A DNA stretch of 64,000 nucleotides, from assembly GCF_008370345.1 (NCBI RefSeq), contig NZ_VTUU01000006.1, forward strand, positions 1,316 to 65,315, read 5' to 3'. Origin of the DNA: Marinobacter salinexigens. GTDB lineage: Bacteria > Pseudomonadota > Gammaproteobacteria > Pseudomonadales > Oleiphilaceae. The translations under genes and the position numbers were made by a program. This document shows positions 63,294 to 64,000 of this stretch, in pieces (the first letter of the stretch is position 1; each line of letters starts with the position of its first letter). The notes under the pieces are model-generated. The model did not search any database. It was not told the DNA's origin and saw nothing but the letters and a program-made list of their open reading frames with translations.

Positions 63294-64000
63294 ACCGCTG
63301 GTATCACTGGAAAACCTGACCGTTGCCTTTGACGACCGGCCTGCGGTCGATCATGTGAATCTGAGCGTTCATCGGGGCGATATCATTACCATTATCGGAC
63401 CAAACGGTGCGGGCAAGACGACCCTGATCAAAGCGGTCCTGGGTATTCAGAAGCCGACGTCCGGCAAAGTCAGCCTGAATCGGAGCCTGGTGATTGGCTA
63501 TGTTCCGCAACATCTGACCCTGGAATCCACACTGCCCCTCAGCGTCGAGCGATTTATGCAACTCAGTGGCCGATCGGCAGGAGAATGCGAAGCTGCGCTG
63601 GATCGGACAGGCGTCAAGCACCTGCTAAAGGCATCGGTGCATCACCTGTCCGGGGGCGAAAAACAGCGGTTGCTGCTGGCCCGCGCTCTGGCCCGCAAGC
63701 CCGACCTGCTGGTACTGGACGAGCCCGCCCAGGGCGTGGATATCAATGGCCAGGCTTCACTCTATGAGCTGATCCGGCAACTGCGGGACGAGCTCAATTG
63801 CGGTGTTATCATGATCTCCCACGATCTGCACCTGGTGATGGCAGCAACAGACAAGGTGATCTGCCTGAACCAGCACATCTGCTGCAGTGGCCATCCGGCG
63901 GATATTTCTCACGACCCTGCGTTTATTGAAACCTTCGGCCATCAGGTGGCCGAGTCGGTAGCTGTGTACCATCACCACCACAACCACCGCCACGATCTGC
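63286..64000 (+). CDS. znuC: Zinc ABC transporter ATPase ZnuC (3' end cut by window)
   Basis: ATP-binding subunit of the ZnuABC zinc importer. At least 238 residues are visible, starting MSEPLVSLENLTVAF. Walker A is GPNGAGKTT, the Q-loop is YVPQHL, the signature is LSGGEKQRLLLARA and Walker B is LLVLDEPAQG. The switch His is in MISHDLH. The visible end is very His-rich (VYHHHHNHRHDL), typical of ZnuC. The start lies inside the end of zur, so the two are co-translated. No stop codon is reached before 64000. A membrane subunit znuB is expected just beyond. Confidence 0.96.
   Translation, partial: MSEPLVSLENLTVAFDDRPAVDHVNLSVHRGDIITIIGPNGAGKTTLIKAVLGIQKPTSGKVSLNRSLVIGYVPQHLTLESTLPLSVERFMQLSGRSAGECEAALDRTGVKHLLKASVHHLSGGEKQRLLLARALARKPDLLVLDEPAQGVDINGQASLYELIRQLRDELNCGVIMISHDLHLVMAATDKVICLNQHICCSGHPADISHDPAFIETFGHQVAESVAVYHHHHNHRHDL

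Overview
The window reads as chromosomal DNA of a marine gammaproteobacterium, most likely Marinobacter or a close relative. This is inferred from gene content and order; no search was run. Almost all of it is coding, with about 52 protein genes in long co-directional blocks. I saw no rRNA, tRNA, CRISPR array, insertion sequence or prophage.

Region 1 (about 1-19.6 kb, minus strand) is one continuous type VI secretion (T6SS) operon: tssB-tssC-tssE-tssF-tssG-tagH-tssJ-tssK-tssL-tssH(clpV)-vasH-tagO-tssA-tssM. This is the order of the Vibrio cholerae VAS cluster. It encodes the sheath, baseplate, membrane complex, recycling ATPase and its own sigma-54 activator. No hcp, vgrG or PAAR gene is visible in the window. 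Two long palindromic elements lie between tssE and tssF. A 20-codon tail of an unidentified plus-strand gene faces the end of tssM.

Region 2 (19.7-27.2 kb) is mixed. It holds acyl-CoA-binding protein, a stand-alone integron-integrase-like N-terminal domain protein, a secreted unknown, GreB, a small unknown, an OmpR-type two-component system, hydroxypyruvate isomerase with tartronate semialdehyde reductase, and RpoH.

Region 3 (27.3-38.1 kb) is housekeeping: ftsX-ftsE-ftsY, divergent rsmD, a membrane fatty acid desaturase, mutM, a small membrane protein, a HAD nucleotidase, the redox and heat-shock pair hslR-hslO, pckA and a small membrane protein.

Region 4 (38.1-42.9 kb) is a TRAP-type uptake system with a TatT-like lipoprotein, a fused-type permease and a divergent solute-binding protein. 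An HU gene sits in the middle on the other strand.

Region 5 (43.0-62.7 kb) matches the Pseudomonas aeruginosa PA0401-PA0415 order. On the minus strand it carries gshB-tonB-algH-ruvX-pyrR-pyrB-pyrX (inactive dihydroorotase partner). On the plus strand it carries the complete twitching chemosensory operon pilG-pilH-pilI-pilJ-pilK-chpA-chpB-chpC, including a 2537-residue ChpA kinase with about ten HPt-like modules.

Region 6 (62.8-64 kb) is zur and the start of znuC (zinc uptake), cut by the window end.

The least explained items are the T6SS palindromes, the orphan integrase-like domain, the TatT-linked TRAP system, and a glutamate in the phospho-histidine position of one ChpA HPt module.
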